Under the pieces are notes generated by a model, which saw nothing but the letters and a program-made list of their open reading frames with translations, did not search any database and was not told the DNA's origin. From contig BPQB01000058.1 in NCBI GenBank assembly GCA_019973155.2, positions 124,001-188,000 of the forward strand: 64,000 nucleotides of DNA, read 5' to 3'. Source of the DNA: Phanerochaete sordida. Taxonomy: Eukaryota > Basidiomycota > Agaricomycetes > Polyporales > Phanerochaetaceae. Position 1 is the first letter of the stretch; each line of letters starts with the position of its first letter. Position numbers and translations under genes: made by a program. Positions 21,149 through 33,710 of this stretch are shown one piece after another.

Positions 21149-22789
21149 CTAGATCATGGTGCTTGCCTCCTGACCCGATGAGCCAGTTTCGTCATTGACG
21201 GTATGTTGCTCTAGCTCTGCCGCACTTCCATGGTCCAGGGGCTCTCCGAGGTTTCCGAGAAACGTCGATGGTGGCCTGAAGTTAATCGATGAGCCGGTGC
21301 CCGATTGGCCCGCGGCAGCTTCATGTTCCTCGGAGTCAGGCCGCCGCAGGTTCATGATGAAGCGCTGCACGAGCACAGGGGGCTAGAGAGGGGATACACA
21401 GTCAGAGCACAGCACACGAGTCACCAGCGTAAACGTTACCATGAATTCGAGGATCTCGTTGATATAGCCTCCCTGCGCGCATGTGGTGAACCACGGAGAA
21501 ATACCAGAGATTGGTGCGCCGACATACCTCGAGACTTGTGGTCTTGGGTGTCGCGGCTTGGAACGCGTTGATAGCTAAAAGGGCTCTGCGCAAATCAAAA
21601 CAAGGACCGAGCCATAGCCCAAATAGACTAACATAAAATATAGCGTGCCTGCGGGTATGTCAGCGCGCTCAGAATACTTTACGATCCGTAATTATGACCG
21701 CAAACGCACCGTCTCGGAGAAGGATCGTGGCGACGGATGAGTGGAGTTTCAGACGGCGCATGTGCCGGAACTGCTGGAAGGACTGTGCCCATGTCGTGAC
21801 GAGGACGAGGGCATCGAGGGCAATGGCGCTGGCTCTCGTACCCACGATCACTGTATCGCGTGTCTGTATGAGCTAGTTATGGGGATTGCTCGGAGGACGC
21901 ACACCTGCAGCAGTTATGAGAGCTGCGCGGGCGAATCAGCGTCGAAATAAACTTACTTTGTGGCTAGTGCCGGTGAGACCGTGGTCGTCTGCACACACGA
22001 CGTTGTCTGCGGCACATGTGTGATTGTAGTTTTTGATACGTTCAGCTGTGCGCAGGCCGTCATGAGCGGATGGATATTATGAGTTGGCTGACGTACAATA
22101 TTTGTTGCGATCGGGACAAGGCCGAGGATACAAATAGCAGCTGGGATGAGATATCTCATGCGTACGACCAGAAGCAGCGCGTATACGCGCAGAGCCGAGA
22201 ACACTTGGCATCCAGTCAAGTTCTCGTAGTATAGTAACAAACGAGGAACTCACAGGTAATGATAATTAGATTGACGAGAATTAGGATAGTGCTTGTGACG
22301 AGCACGGTTTCGCAGCTTTTATATGTGCGGTGTCGACGTGAGACATCACACAAATCGCTAGTCGCTGGAGAACGTCTACGGAGTTGCCCGCATGTGAGCG
22401 TTGTACTCTGGCAGATAGATTATACTTACACCTCGCTTGCGTGGGCAAGGGAATAAATGCAAGGATGGGCTCGACAACCATGAGCCATCTGGTGATCACC
22501 AGGAGAAGCGATACTGCGTTGAGCTTGCGATTCCAAACTATGGACACCTCTTGGTCGAATGTGATAATATACTCGTAGGCCGCGACCGCTAGTAAAGTGG
22601 CAAACTATCAGTGGACGACCTGCGTCGTTGAACATGCAGAAAAGTACCCAGTTGAGCAAAGGCCACATCCGTGGTGGTGATACTGGCCAGCGAGGTTGAT
22701 GAGAACGTCAAACATGCGTACATGCCCAAAGGAACAAGAACGTACAGGATATCGACCTGTTCGGCGAGGTCCGGGGCGCCGCCAGACAT
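21149..22789 (-). CDS. DUF6533 seven-helix membrane protein, copy A
   Basis: A many-exon gene from MSGGAPDLAEQ to GSSGQEASTMI. The DUF6533 signature is clear: VAAYEYIITFDQEVSIVWNRKL followed by LLLVITRWLMVVEPI. A Cys-starting helix (CETVLVTSTILILVNLIIIT), a VFSALRVYAL helix with MRYLIPAAICILGLVPIATNI, an extracellular Cys loop, and ASAIALDALVLVTTWAQSF with ILLRDG follow. The tail carries PPVLVQRFIMNLR and FLGNLGEPLDHG, the usual end of this family. Introns are about 50 bp and sites are GT-AG; all exons I could trace are open. DUF6533 proteins are basidiomycete-specific multi-pass membrane proteins of unknown function, and their topology suggests receptors. It is one of two minus-strand members of the array. 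Confidence 0.85.
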
Positions 22790-22838
22790 TTTACAGTGTA
22801 AAGACCGGTCTACAAGGCGGACGGCTTCGGATTGAGGC

Positions 22839-22846
22839 TATATATA
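22839..22846 (-). promoter_or_regulatory. TATA box of DUF6533 copy A
   Basis: A TATATATA tract lies about 50 bp upstream of the minus-strand start codon. Confidence 0.55.
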
Positions 22847-24061
22847 CGAGTGAGGGAGAAACGCACGCGACAGAGCCGTTGTCGAGCTGTGCGCGCGCAG
22901 CAAAGATGTGCGCGACTCTGGAGGCTACCTGGCGCCGCCCATCTGTGTCAAGCCGAAGCTGCAGACAGACCCGGTCGGAGCTCCGCGCTGATGGACAGCT
23001 CTATTTTTGCTGAGTTTGACCTCGGGTGCTCTGCGCCTGTGCGCTGCTCGCAGAAGCGTCAGTTCGTCGTCGTCTCCCTGCACGGCGCCGAATCGGCAGA
23101 TGCATGAACGGATATCGAAGAGCGTGGAGTAGATATTGCCTTGGAAAATATCCCTTCTATGTAGTAGCAGTGCAGCGCTCATATCAGGATGGGGCCGCTG
23201 GACTTACAAGGTTGGCGGACGACGATCCCACGCAGAATATCCTAGGAAGTATGCAGTCCCAGGACGGCGCAGCGGTATTCAGCCTTTGGAGCCACACGCT
23301 GTGCTGGCAGCGCTTGGCCACGAGAAGCTCCACACTGTCTGCGCCCTATGTCGACCCTCATCATGGAAGCATCCTGGGGTGCGACGCAAGGAATAGAACG
23401 CTGCACACCGGCACATTTGGTATTCACCGGACCATGAGAATCGGACGGTCCAACTTCCGTTGTGAGTACGGAGCGCAGCCTGCGTGCGAAGACTTGCGGG
23501 TGAGAAGAAGATGGAGCGGAGCGGCATGAAACTTACTGACACTGCAGCTGTCTGGAAAGGCTGCGGCATCAGGCCCTCTGATGGGTATACAATCTTCTGT
23601 GGGAGTCTAATTACGGGCACAGCATGATTGACAGCACGTACCACTTCAACGTAGTCGCCAGATCTGTAACAGGAGCACGGCCTTTGCGGTGATGCTGCGA
23701 GTTCAAGGCGGGGGTTTGGCAGTACTCGCTCCTCGTCTTTGCCGTGCCGTTGTTGGTATGGCAGCTGCTGCCACGAGAGCCGGACCGCTGCGCTCGTAGC
23801 AGCAACCCAACGATGTTAGCCGTTGCCCTTCAGTTCTACTTTGGTTCTGCTGCCAAGGCTCGTCGCTAGTTTCAAAGGGGGAGCACGAGTTACAGCGCCT
23901 GAAGGCCTGACCGAGATCAGCGACCGCGCGTAATGATAACGAGGGACAAGTCCAGATGCATGAAATGAGGGGTATCTGCAGGACTATGGATGCCATGTCG
24001 GTAGGTCGTCACCCGCTGTCGAGCTTCGTCCCGACGACGTCAGTGATTGCCGGTCTCCTCG

Positions 24062-24105
24062 TGGCGCTCGGAGAGAGCCGGACGCCTCACGTGCTCGGCA
24101 TTTAA
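24062..24105 (+). promoter_or_regulatory. Shared upstream motif (TGGCGCTCGG...CACGTG), copy upstream of DUF6533 B
   Basis: TGGCGCTCGG, then AGCCGG, then CACGTG within about 35 bp. Related blocks occur 1.0 kb before DUF6533 copies E and F. CACGTG is the core E-box bound by bHLH factors in general; a role here is inferred. Confidence 0.4.
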
Positions 24106-24687
24106 TATTTATTCCTGCTTCCGGCGGCAACGTCTTCTTCGCCGCGGCCGTGTTGAATTTTGAGACATCTTCTGCGCGACCATTTCCGACGCAGCGCTCC
24201 GTCTATGCTCGCGCTACTTGGACCTGGTCTCTCGTGGTCTTCCGCTCATGTCTGGGCGAATCCAAGTTCGTCTAAAAACCCGACCTAAATGTTGATATCG
24301 TCGTCTTCCATCGGGGAGGAATGAGTCAGGTTCACAACTGGGTACGTGCCAACCATCCTTGGGCCCATATCGTACGTCCTGATTTTGGAACACGGCTGAA
24401 GGTGTCTCTCAGCGCGATTGTCCAGGGAGGCCAGTCATGTGGACCCACTCAATGATCCGCGCGCTCAAGGCGCCGTTTGGGTGATCCATCCTTCATGATT
24501 TTCGGCAAGCAGATCACGCTGCAGAAACGTCCGCGGGATTTGCAGTGCGGTAGGACGAGCTATGATCTGATAGGTACCCGCGGCTTAGCTTTACGTTAAC
24601 AAGATCGACATCAAGCAGATGATGCAGATCACCACATGCCTTGGGGTGTACTTGGTTGGATATTAGTTGGATATCGTCCAGCTCCAC

Positions 24688-24725
24688 GCAAAACGCCGTT
24701 AAACCGACGTTATACCGCGTTTTGC
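24688..24725. repeat. Small hairpin, 9-bp arms
   Basis: GCAAAACGC and GCGTTTTGC are perfect complements with a 20-bp loop. No larger element could be delimited. Confidence 0.4.
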
Positions 24726-24996
24726 AGTATTCCCCCAGCTATACAGGTCCTATCTGGGCCACCTGCTCTAACACGACCCCTACACTAATCCCCGCCCGAC
24801 CCGCCAAGCAGCCAAGCATTCGACCAACCGCCAGCTGACGTTCGCCGGGGCCGCACGCAAACTGCCCCCATCTTGGCTGATCCCCGAGGCGTGCCTTATT
24901 GTCTCGGAGCGATCGCAGGACTGATGCCCCGCCATCAGAACAGTCGATGTGAGCATCGGGCGTGCTCTGAGCGCTGCCGAGGCTGGTTCGCCGCTC

Positions 24997-25002
24997 TATA
25001 TA
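24997..25002 (+). promoter_or_regulatory. TATA box of DUF6533 copy B
   Basis: TATATA lies 44 bp before the ATG. Confidence 0.5.
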
Positions 25003-25040
25003 GTGACCTTGCCCTATCCCAGGGATCGACTACGCAACCC

Positions 25041-26877
25041 ATGTCGGACTCGAGTGATGAGCTGGTGCAGATCTTACGGACGGTGTGCGTACCGTCTTTC
25101 CTTGCATTCCCGTCGCGCTAACCCACCTCGCTATGTCCCCAGACAGCTTGAGGGGTACATCGGCTGGTCGCTCGTGTGTGCGTCCTCTCTCTGTTCGCGC
25201 TCTCTCAGCCGACTGACAGCGCTTGCAGGCCTGCTGATCTACGAGATCGTCATCACGATTGACCGCGAGATATCCACCGTCTGGCGGCGCAAGTTCAGCG
25301 CGACGTCGCTGCTCCTGCTGAGCACGCGCTGGCTCATGCTCGTGAATCCCGTGTTCGGGGCATGGGAAGGACCTGTAGTGTGTACGTCGACTCGCTACCC
25401 TCTGCCTTTGGGTACCCGCGCTGACTCGGACCTTTCTTCGTCAGATGTCGCACTGGCCTCCGAGTCGGCCCTTCGCTGACGCAATGCCGACTTCGTAGAT
25501 GCAGGCCGCTCTATCTTCTCCGCGGCGTCGCGAACCTGATCGTCACGGCCCTCATCGCGCGTGAGTCCTCTCCACGCCTGCACATTCCTTCTCTCATCTC
25601 GCGCGCAGTGTTCCCAACGCTACGCGTGTACGCATTCTGGAAGGATTCGAAAATCCGGTACCTCTTCCCGACCCTCATATGTGTCCTCGGGCTGGTACCG
25701 GTCGCTACAAACAGCGTACGCTGTCCCCAATTATAAAACTCAAATTTGATACTGATATTTTGTAGTTCGTTCTGGCGCGCACCGCGGTCGTGTACGAAGA
25801 GACGCCGTACTTCTCCGGCTGCGCATACATGACCGACATCTCGCCCGGCCTGACCACGACGTGCGTGCGCTTCAAGTTTCCTCGGCCTGGCGAGTTGATG
25901 ACGCGCTGACACAGTTCTATCTAGGTGTACGTCCTCCGAGATACAGCGGCAGCCATCAGCGTGCTGACACTTCAACCGACAGTGCTCTACGCTACGCGCT
26001 GCAGTGCCATCGCGTCCGACCTCCTCGCAATCGTGCTCACCTGGGTGCGCTCGTATCGGCTGTTTATCGGCATGCGCAGCGTCCAGAACGGCACGAGTGT
26101 CACCGGCGTGCTGCTCCGCGACGGTACGCACTCCCTGCGTTTCAAAGCGGACTTGGCGTCGCTCACATTAGGCTCGTGTATGACAGGGACTGTGTACTTT
26201 GGGTGAGTCGGCTCTCGGCTCTGAACCCACGCGGGACATAGGCTGATACGCTGCATCGTAGCGCCCTTCTCGTCATCAATATCCTGCAGCTTCTGTCATA
26301 TTCGACCGCGCTCTCGTCTACACAGGTCCGTCGCCTGAACCACCTCCTACCACCTCTCTGACCCTCACGCAGATCAGCTACGCCTCGTCCTTCCTCATTG
26401 CCCTCGTACGTCCCGCCCTCCCACTGCTTCTCCTCATCCACTCACCGCTCCCCCATCTAGCCCCCGCTCCTCATGCAGCGCTTCATGATGAACCTGCGCA
26501 CGCTCAGCGGCGCGCCGGGCGACACGCGCAGCACGTCCGACGCGCGCCACTTCTCGCGCTTCTCCGTCAGCTTCCGCGTCCCCGTCGAGTCGGACTTCCT
26601 GGGTAATATTGGGGAGCCGCTCGCACCCGAGGGCGAGACGGGGAGTCTGGGATGGGATGGTGAGGAGGGACTGGGGGATGGGTTTCAGGATGTATTGGAG
26701 GAGGGGTTGGAGCAGAAGATGGGTGGACGAGTGGGAGAGGAGGCGGTGGGGCGGGACGTCGAGAAGCTGGGATATGCGCGGTCTGGCGTGGACGACCCCG
26801 ATGCGGGAGCTTTCTCGTTTGCTCTGCCGGACGCGAACTCCCAAGAAGACTTCTCGCGGGGAGCGAAGGCGTTATGA
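25041..26877 (+). CDS. DUF6533 seven-helix membrane protein, copy B
   Basis: The spliced product starts MSDSSDELVQILRT, then GYIGWSLVCLLIYEIVITID with EISTVWRRKFSATSLLLLSTRWLMLVNP (DUF6533). The conserved Cys follows at VVCRPLYLL, made by a donor of the form GT|GTGTAC. Later blocks are LFPTLRVYAFWKDSKIRYL, PVATNS, a loop ending YFSGCAYMTDIS, SAIASDLLAIVLTWVRS, VLLRDG, and NILQLLSYSTALS. The C-terminus has PPLLMQRFMMNLRTL and FLGNIGEPL, then an unusually long acidic Gly/Glu-rich tail (about 80 residues, EGETGSLGWDGEEG...) not seen in the paralogues. All traced exons are open. Function is unknown; probably a plasma-membrane protein with a cytosolic tail. Confidence 0.85.
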
Positions 26878-27834
26878 CGCCGTCTTTCATGGCGTGCATC
26901 CCTTCTGGGCGGTGAGACAGACATTCTCACTTCGCATTCACGGCAGCTTACATAATCACCAGGGCTAGACCATCCAGACCGTCCGAGACAGTCTATATTT
27001 CTCGTTGGATCAACACTTCTGCTCGCTCGCGAGCCTGTATCAATTTAAATTAACATCACCTTCGCCCTGTGAGGATGGCCCGACGGAAGATCGCGGCTGA
27101 TGCACCCACGGACTCGACACTACACATCTTAGCGAAAATCTCCTATCAGCCATCCTTCATCTGTCCATATACACGCAAAAGCGATGCTTGTTATGCCTGT
27201 TACCAGCGTCCGGGCCAGACGAAGGCGAGACTGCGCGATGGCGTCATCAGGTGCGCATCCTCCCTGCACCGGTTCTGAAACGCTCACCGTATCGCAAGCT
27301 CCAAGCCAAGCCCAATCGGCATCAGTGATAAAGGTGGGCGCAGGTCCCTGGCGCGCGACGGGGATGCAGAGCCGTGCTGCAATGTTTGTCTGGTGAGTTC
27401 TCGTCTGGAGTCCGTTCCCGCCACGGACATCGGCTTACTGCAGATGTCTTGTGAGCTCTGGCGCGAAGCAAAACTAGCCCAGCTGCTCTTCGCTGTTCTG
27501 TCCAGAAGCAGCCCAGTGCGGCTGTCGAAAGTCCATGATCGCTTCTTCCTTGCATAGCTTCTGCACACAGCTTGTGTCCTTCGCCTTCGAAGGAGGTCCT
27601 TCGACCAGGATCATCTTCGCAGCATCTCATCGATGATGTAACCAGGTCCGACAACCGCCCGCCGAGACGAGCCTAGCGCGCGGCGAATTGATGAGGGCGC
27701 GCGACACATGCCTCCCCTGACGAATTGGGGACCTTCCGCGTGTTCCAGTCCAAGCGGAAAATCGGTTGCGTATATACACCTGCATGCTCATGCCGCCTCT
27801 TTGTCCGGGTTTCCGACCGCGAGTTTGAGCACCG
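26878..27834. other. Intergenic region before DUF6533 copy C
   Basis: No gene is supported. The final 70 bp form the promoter of copy C. Confidence 0.4.
27771..27776 (+). promoter_or_regulatory. TATA box of DUF6533 copy C
   Basis: TATATA lies 64 bp before the ATG. Confidence 0.5.
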
Positions 27835-29622
27835 ATGGACCCCTCCGAGAGCCAGCTCGTGCAGGTGCTGCAGGCGATGTGAGCACGTCGTCGCCGCGGC
27901 TGCGCATGCGCTGACCCCGTCTCTAGCCGCACCGGCGGATACGTCGGCTACTCGCTCCTGTGTGCGTCCTCTCTGTCCAGCTGTGCTCGTGACGCGTCGG
28001 GCTGACACGCCGCCAGGCCTGGTAGCCTACGAGTACATCATCACCTTCGGCCAGGAGGTCGCCGTGGTGTGGCGGCGGAAGCTGTCCGTCGTCTCCGTGC
28101 TTCTGCTCGGCACACGCTGGCTCATGGTCGTCAACCCGCTCATTGGCAACTTCTCTGGCCCGACGATGTGTGAGCCTGCACGCCTCTCACCCGTTTTCCA
28201 TGTCTTACCATCCGCATTGTGCAGACGTCCGGTTCTCGTCGCATGGGCTGCGCTGCTGACGACGCGTGCAGATGTCGGCCGCTGTACACCCTCACAGTAA
28301 TCCTGTGGGCGATTATCACGCTTATGATCTCATGTGAGCACCAGTGGGCTCCTTCCGCGCGCCTACGCTTACCGCCCGCATAGTATTCCCAGCACTGCGC
28401 ATATATGCGCTCTGGAGGACATCCTGGGTACGCTACATCTTCCCGGCCCTTATTCTTCTGCTGGGGACGGTCGCAATTGGGACGAACATCGTAGGCTGCA
28501 TTTACTCACGTCCAAGTGCCGCCATAAGACTGATATTCCCCGAGTTCGGCCTCACTCGCAGCGTCGTCTCCTACGACCCGGCACTAGACACCTGCGTCCA
28601 GAGCACCGTCTTCTCACCCAGCCTCGGCAAAACGTACGCCAACGCACCTCCCATAACGCTCCCACCCCTGACCCCATCCCCACAGACGTACGTCCCCGAG
28701 CGATGTCGGCAGCGCGCGCGCTGACGCCAGCGCCTAGTGCTGTACCTGACGCGGCTCACCACGATCGGCGCGGATGTCCTCGTCCTCGTCCTCACCTGGA
28801 TCCGTTCGTTCACGCTCTTCCGCGAGGCGCGGCGCATCTCGGGCGCGTCGTCGGTCACGGTGGTCCTCCTGCGAGACGGTGCGTGCCTATCCCACTGCGC
28901 GCGTTTTTGGAGCTGACGGGCCGGTGTACTAGGTACCATATACTTCGGGTTAGTTGGCCGGTGCTACCGTTGGGAACATTCTGGGCTGACGGCAGCGCAG
29001 CGCCGTCCTCATCATAAACATCCTGCAGCTCCTAACGTTCACCGCTGCAGCGGGCCTGTCCACGGTACGTACACCACCACACTTGACATCTATCTGCCTC
29101 ACCGACAATATGCGCACAGGCAACATACGCCGTGCCCTTCTTGGAATCACTCGTACGCCCACACTCCTCCTCGCGTCATGTCACCAATGACCGACCGCTG
29201 ACCTGTCCGTACAGCCGCCCCTCCTCATGCAGCGCTGCATGCTCAACCTGCGCACGCTGCACAACGCAGGCGGCGACGCCTCCGAGGCGCCCCTCCCGTC
29301 GCGCCTCTCGCTCGCCTTCCGCGCGCCGACCCTTCTCGGGGATGCTGGCGGGGAGCTGGACTACGGCTACGGGCTGTACAGCGATTTGCCGGGGTTGTCC
29401 CAGGATGAGTTGCACGACTTCGACATCTCCGACCCGGGTAGCAGTCTGTCGTCGGAGGGCAGCGCGTTAAAGTCGCGCGCGCTGCATGCAGAAGAGAGTA
29501 CCGGCGGCACCGTCCCGCAGAGGTCTCCGCGCTCGTCGCTGCGCTTTGCTATCGAGAGTGGAGGTCTCGCTGTCAGCTCTGATTCCGCGCCGCATGACGT
29601 GGTGTGGGAGTGGGATCCATAG
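27835..29622 (+). CDS. DUF6533 seven-helix membrane protein, copy C
   Basis: Starts MDPSESQLVQVLQAI, then RTGGYVGYSLLCLVAYEYI with EVAVVWRRKLSVVSVLLLGTRW (DUF6533) and NPLIGNFSGP. Splicing through a GTGTGA donor gives the conserved Cys of CRPLYTLTVILWAIITLMIS. Then come FPALRIYALWRTSWVRYIFPAL, GTVAIGTNI, a loop with LDTCVQSTVFSPS, TRLTTIGADVLVLVLTWIRSFTLF, VVLLRDGTIYF and INILQLLTFTAAAGLST. The tail has PPLLMQRCMLNLRTLHN and GELDYG, the last replacing the usual FLGN-GEPLDYG with a shorter version. It is closest to copies E and F in the N-terminal half. Function is unknown. Confidence 0.85.
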
Positions 29623-30371
29623 TCTCGGACGGTTCGCACCGTAAGTGCTCGAATCTCGGTTGCAGTTGGGCTGTAATTAGAACATGCTCGCGCACGACGT
29701 CTTGATGTCTTTCGTGGATATATAACGGGCGCGCATATCTGCACTTATCGTAGTAAGATCATATGTTCAGTGCACCGCATAGCAGGAGGAACGGCATCAG
29801 TTATGCTTGCTCATACGGCGTGTACTCTCCCTTTTTCCGTACGTTCCGTGGCAACTTCGTCCAACGGTTAACCTGCCCCACTGTCTGATGCAAATGCATC
29901 TTCTGTATGGAATGGGTTCGTAAAGTAGATGTCAGGGTTGTGAATACATCGTGGCATCTTGATATTATCCGCGGACTCTTGCAAAGGTGTGAGATACAGA
30001 GACACAAAGATAGCATTCTGAACACGAGTTGATGTTGGACCTTCCCATCTCTCATGTTCTGGTCAGTATATAGCTCACCGGTGGGCAAGTGATCTAAAAT
30101 ATACGACAGAGTTTAAGATGTGTCTGTAATACGGTTTGACGTATTCAATTCATACATCGCAATGCTGGAGCCGTCTCGCCAGATACCCATGTCAGTCTGG
30201 ACCTTCTATCTGAGACAGATGGGTCATCACCCAATGTTAACTTATGTACACAGCCTTGCTGAGCATGGGGCTCCCGGCTACGATTCCATATAGACCTGTC
30301 AGCGCATATAAGCAACGAAGTCTTCATGAGAAGCATCCAGAGCAACTCTACCCCGTACTCCGCAAGCCAAC
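29623..30371. other. Intergenic region before DUF6533 copy D
   Basis: No gene is supported. It is more AT-rich than the preceding gene and contains the promoter of copy D. Confidence 0.4.
30307..30312 (+). promoter_or_regulatory. TATA box of DUF6533 copy D
   Basis: TATAAG lies 65 bp before the ATG. Confidence 0.45.
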
Positions 30372-32005
30372 ATGGCCGACTCAACCGCTACTATACGTGA
30401 GGTGATCGACACCATGTACGACTGTATCTTCTTCCTCATCTCTGGCTTCTGACTGATTTTTTCTGCGTACGTAGAATACCGGATACTTACGTCGTTTGCT
30501 CGGTACTGTGTATGCTATCCTTTACAGCTCTTATCTTCACGTTGCACTAATTTCTCCTTATAGGTGTCGCAGTCTACGAGTACATCATAACATTCGACCA
30601 AGAAGTCGCTGTGGTCTGGAAGAGACCCTTCACTGCAGCATCTCTGTTGCTGCTAAGCAGTCGCTGGCTCATGGTTGTGGGCCCAATCATCGCGTTCAGC
30701 CCCTCAACCGAGACTTCGTGTGAGCTCCTTCAAGTACAACTAGCTTATAGGCTCTAAACGCCACTTTATCCAGACGTTGTTCATCACCCGCTGTTGGCGT
30801 TACCTCTGACGCCACGGCCATGTGAAGCTGCAGACCTCAAAATATCGCCACCACGCTGGCGTATCTAACAGTGCTTACGATTGTACCATGTAAGGACCTT
30901 TCTCAGCTATACTGCGAGGTCTGATGGCGTATGCGTAGTGGTTTTTGCCCTTCGGATGTGCGCTATATGGCATGAAACACGGATGAGATACTTGTTCTCT
31001 TCCGTCATCATAATCCTCGGTTTGGTACCGCTGAGCGTCAATATTGTGCGTCTCCACATCCAGAATTATACCGCCCCTTGTGTCCCTGCTGACCTCGATT
31101 CTACGACAGCTCGGGGAGGTCCGTACTCAGGTTGAATTTGTGGATCTCCCCGTGGTACCGTTTTGCGAAAGTCACTCTGAGTTCTCGCTAAAGCTCGGCT
31201 TGAGGTGCGTATCAGAATTGCGCAGCTCCATGGCTCGAGGCTAATTAATACCGGAAGACGTGTGTTTGAAATCTCATGATAAATGCGCGCCACAAAATGT
31301 CTTACTTATGTTCACAGTCACGTATGCCGCCAGAGGCTCTACCATTGCTTGTGATATGGTGGTCCTGGTACTTACATGGATCAAGACGTTCCGCCACTAC
31401 AGAGAAATGAAGCTGCTTAATATGGGATCCTCGATCTCCTCTTTGCTTATCAGAGACGGTCCGTCGTCATGGTCGAATTTATTCTTTGAGATACTCATGC
31501 AGCGGCATGTTGTACCACTCCAGGCACTGTGTATTTCTGGTAAGCATAAAATCTGGAGGTACATATACAAGGGGATTACTCATCAGGGCTTCTGTAGTGT
31601 GCTCCTTTGTGTCAACATCTTGCAGCTGGTCACATATACCACCAAGGCTGCATCAACAGCGGTATGTATATACCTGTGTGTGTGTTGACAAGCATTAAAT
31701 GTATGGATAACTGCAGGGTAACTATGCGGATACTTATCTTCAGGCAATGGTACCGCATCTCTCATTGCAGAGGCTTGGATTTTATGTGATAACATGACTG
31801 TACACAGCCTCCGTTGCTTATACAGCGCTTTATGCTAAATCTCCGCCAATTCCGCTCGGAGACCGGTAGAAGCAGCGACGAAGGGCAGCACGGGATGCAG
31901 TCCACTGTTAATTTTGCAGCACCTTCTAGATTCCTCGGAAATATTGGAGAGCCCCTGGACTATGGCAAGTCGCAGGATGTAGCGTATGGTGGCGAAGACA
32001 TATAG
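30372..32005 (+). CDS. DUF6533 seven-helix membrane protein, copy D
   Basis: Starts MADSTATIREVIDT. The DUF6533 block reads VAVYEYIITFDQEVAVVWKRPF with LLLLSSRWLMVVGPIIAF. Then SCRPQNIATTLAYLTVLTIVP (conserved Cys, spliced from a GTGTGA donor), FALRMCAIWHETRMRYLFSS, GLVPLSVNI, a loop VEFVDLPVVPFCESHSEF, ARGSTIACDMVVLVLTWIKTF, SLLIRDG, GTVYF and VNILQLVTYTTKA. The end has PPLLIQRFMLNLRQFRS and FLGNIGEPLDYG. Base composition is noticeably less GC-rich than in copies B, C, E and G. The N-terminus MADST is shared with copy I at 59.4 kb, its likely closest relative. No break was found in the traced exons. Confidence 0.82.
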
Positions 32006-33310
32006 ATAAATATCACGAGCTATGGACGCCGGCGCTGGAACTTGTGGAAGAATGACAGAGCAAGCAAGGCGAAAGCATTACAGACATAGACGATGCAGCT
32101 AAAAGCGAGCTGGTACTTAACGGACAGACTCAACAAAGCGCCGGATATCAACCAGGTGATTGTCATTATTCAACGTTTCGCTGTAGAGCTGACTAACCTC
32201 ACTGTTCAGTTTGACGGCGGTGTAACTGTATTGCGTACACAACCGCCCAATGTGGGACGATATTAATCACTCTGCTATCAAATGCTTTTACGACTTTGTT
32301 ACGACTAATTGCTTTGTTGAAAGGCGTTGTCGCGCGGACGTGGGTGGCGGTCAAGTAGCAAACGCGCGAGCGTTAGCAATTAATTCAGTGAGCCCTATGT
32401 ACCCACGACATGACTCGATGCTTAACTACCGATCTCCAGGTACACCGCGATGAGACTAAGAGAGACAAATACGTGTAAACAAATAGCGCACGAGCGCCGT
32501 TAGCGCGAGCTCGGATTAGCGAAAGTCCGTGCATTCTGACATTCTTTGCACTTGTTTCTCTTCCGCCACATACGGGTGTCACGCAGGTTGACGGCCTGCC
32601 GGCGAGCCGCACTGCACATCACCGGCTGCCGGCGGCGGCCAGAGGACGTCGGCGTCGTCGAGACACGCGGCACCGGTGCGCGCCCCCGTGCACCGCGGAC
32701 ATCCCCACTGTCGGGCACACAAGCACGCGCGCAAGCGACCCCGTAGTGCTCAAGCGGAGAGCGTGTGCTGCAGAACCACAGCACGTCTCTACGCCCCCTT
32801 CCGCGCCTTCTTTGCATTCCTCGCTGCCGCCACTGCCAGGAGCGGCGCGCTTTCGCGATCGGCCTCGCCGCCGACAACTCCGCGGCCCTCGAAGCAAGAC
32901 GCATACGTGTATCGTGCACCTGTAGGGCATAGAAGACATCTCAGTCCTCGCAAATGCGGTGTACACCGCGACGGCGCACCGCAAGCTGCACCGCTTCCGC
33001 GTCGCGAAGGCGAAGCTGGTCGAGGCGCTGTGGTGCGCGGCTCGCGTGCACATCAACTACGACATCAGTAGACATAGCGCGGAAAGCCAGCACGGTAACA
33101 CGTTGCTAGTCTGGGGGAGTACGCCGCGCTCGTCGCGGGCTATGAACATGCTTGCGATGGAGGACGCGCTGCGCTCGATGTCGGGTCACGGGAAACTCAT
33201 GGCGGGGAGGTTTATGAGAAACAGGACGAGCATGCTCTTAATACTCACGGTGCCGCATGGCGAGCTCGAATGGTTGGTAGATTCTGAGGAGATACATGGC
33301 CGGCTGGTAG

Positions 33311-33460
33311 TTAGCGCTTCCCTCGTGGCGCTCGGAAGAAGGCGGCACCCGCTCCGGCACCTCCTCGCCTGTGCGACCTAGTTCAACTTTTCACCATACA
33401 TTCTGTCCGTGTCACATACAACCTGACGTCGCTCTTCCCACGAACCTCACGATCCATGTA
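33311..33460 (+). repeat. Orphan copy of the DUF6533 upstream repeat
   Basis: The start TTAGCGCTTCCCTCGTGGCG is almost the same as the block at 37834. A downstream GTTCAACTTTTCACCA also matches GTTCGACTTTCCACCA near 37931. No DUF6533 gene follows directly; the next copy of the repeat begins only ~340 bp later. Confidence 0.55.
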
Positions 33461-33661
33461 GATCTTGGTGTGGACCTCGAACAGGTTGTACTGTAAGAGC
33501 CCGGTCCTCAAGCAGCCTCTCCTGAGCGTAAGTTCCGTCTCCGCCTCTGGAGCCCAAGGACTGCCCCACCACGACGCTTTGGAGCGTGGCCCAGTCCCTG
33601 GTTGCGGGTGTCCGCCGTCGACTGCTCGCCGCCGGCAGCAGAACAATCGACGCGCCCATCT

Positions 33662-33710
33662 TGGCGCTCGGCAGAAGCGGCACTGGCCACGTGCACGGCA
33701 CCCGCTCCGA
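33662..33710 (+). promoter_or_regulatory. Shared upstream motif, copy upstream of DUF6533 E
   Basis: TGGCGCTCGG, GAAGCGG, CCACGTG and ACCCGCTCCGAGG in the same order as at 37849, 1.02 kb before the start codon of copy E. Confidence 0.45.

Larger units (their letters stand above)
22847..25040. other. 2.2-kb intergenic region before DUF6533 copy B
   Basis: No complete gene is recognised. Frames around 23030-23640 look mildly coding-like on both strands but match nothing I know. The region carries one copy of the TGGCGCTCGG upstream motif at 24062 and a 9-bp-arm hairpin at 24688-24725. Confidence 0.4.

Noticed and set aside
23000..23640. Possible remnant gene between DUF6533 copies A and B
   Set aside because: Frames on both strands are broken and unlike DUF6533, G1 or any family I recognise.
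32938..33381. Coding-like frames with LHRFRVAKAKLVEALW
   Set aside because: The composition looks coding, but no start, splice logic or known family could be found; it may be a relic.
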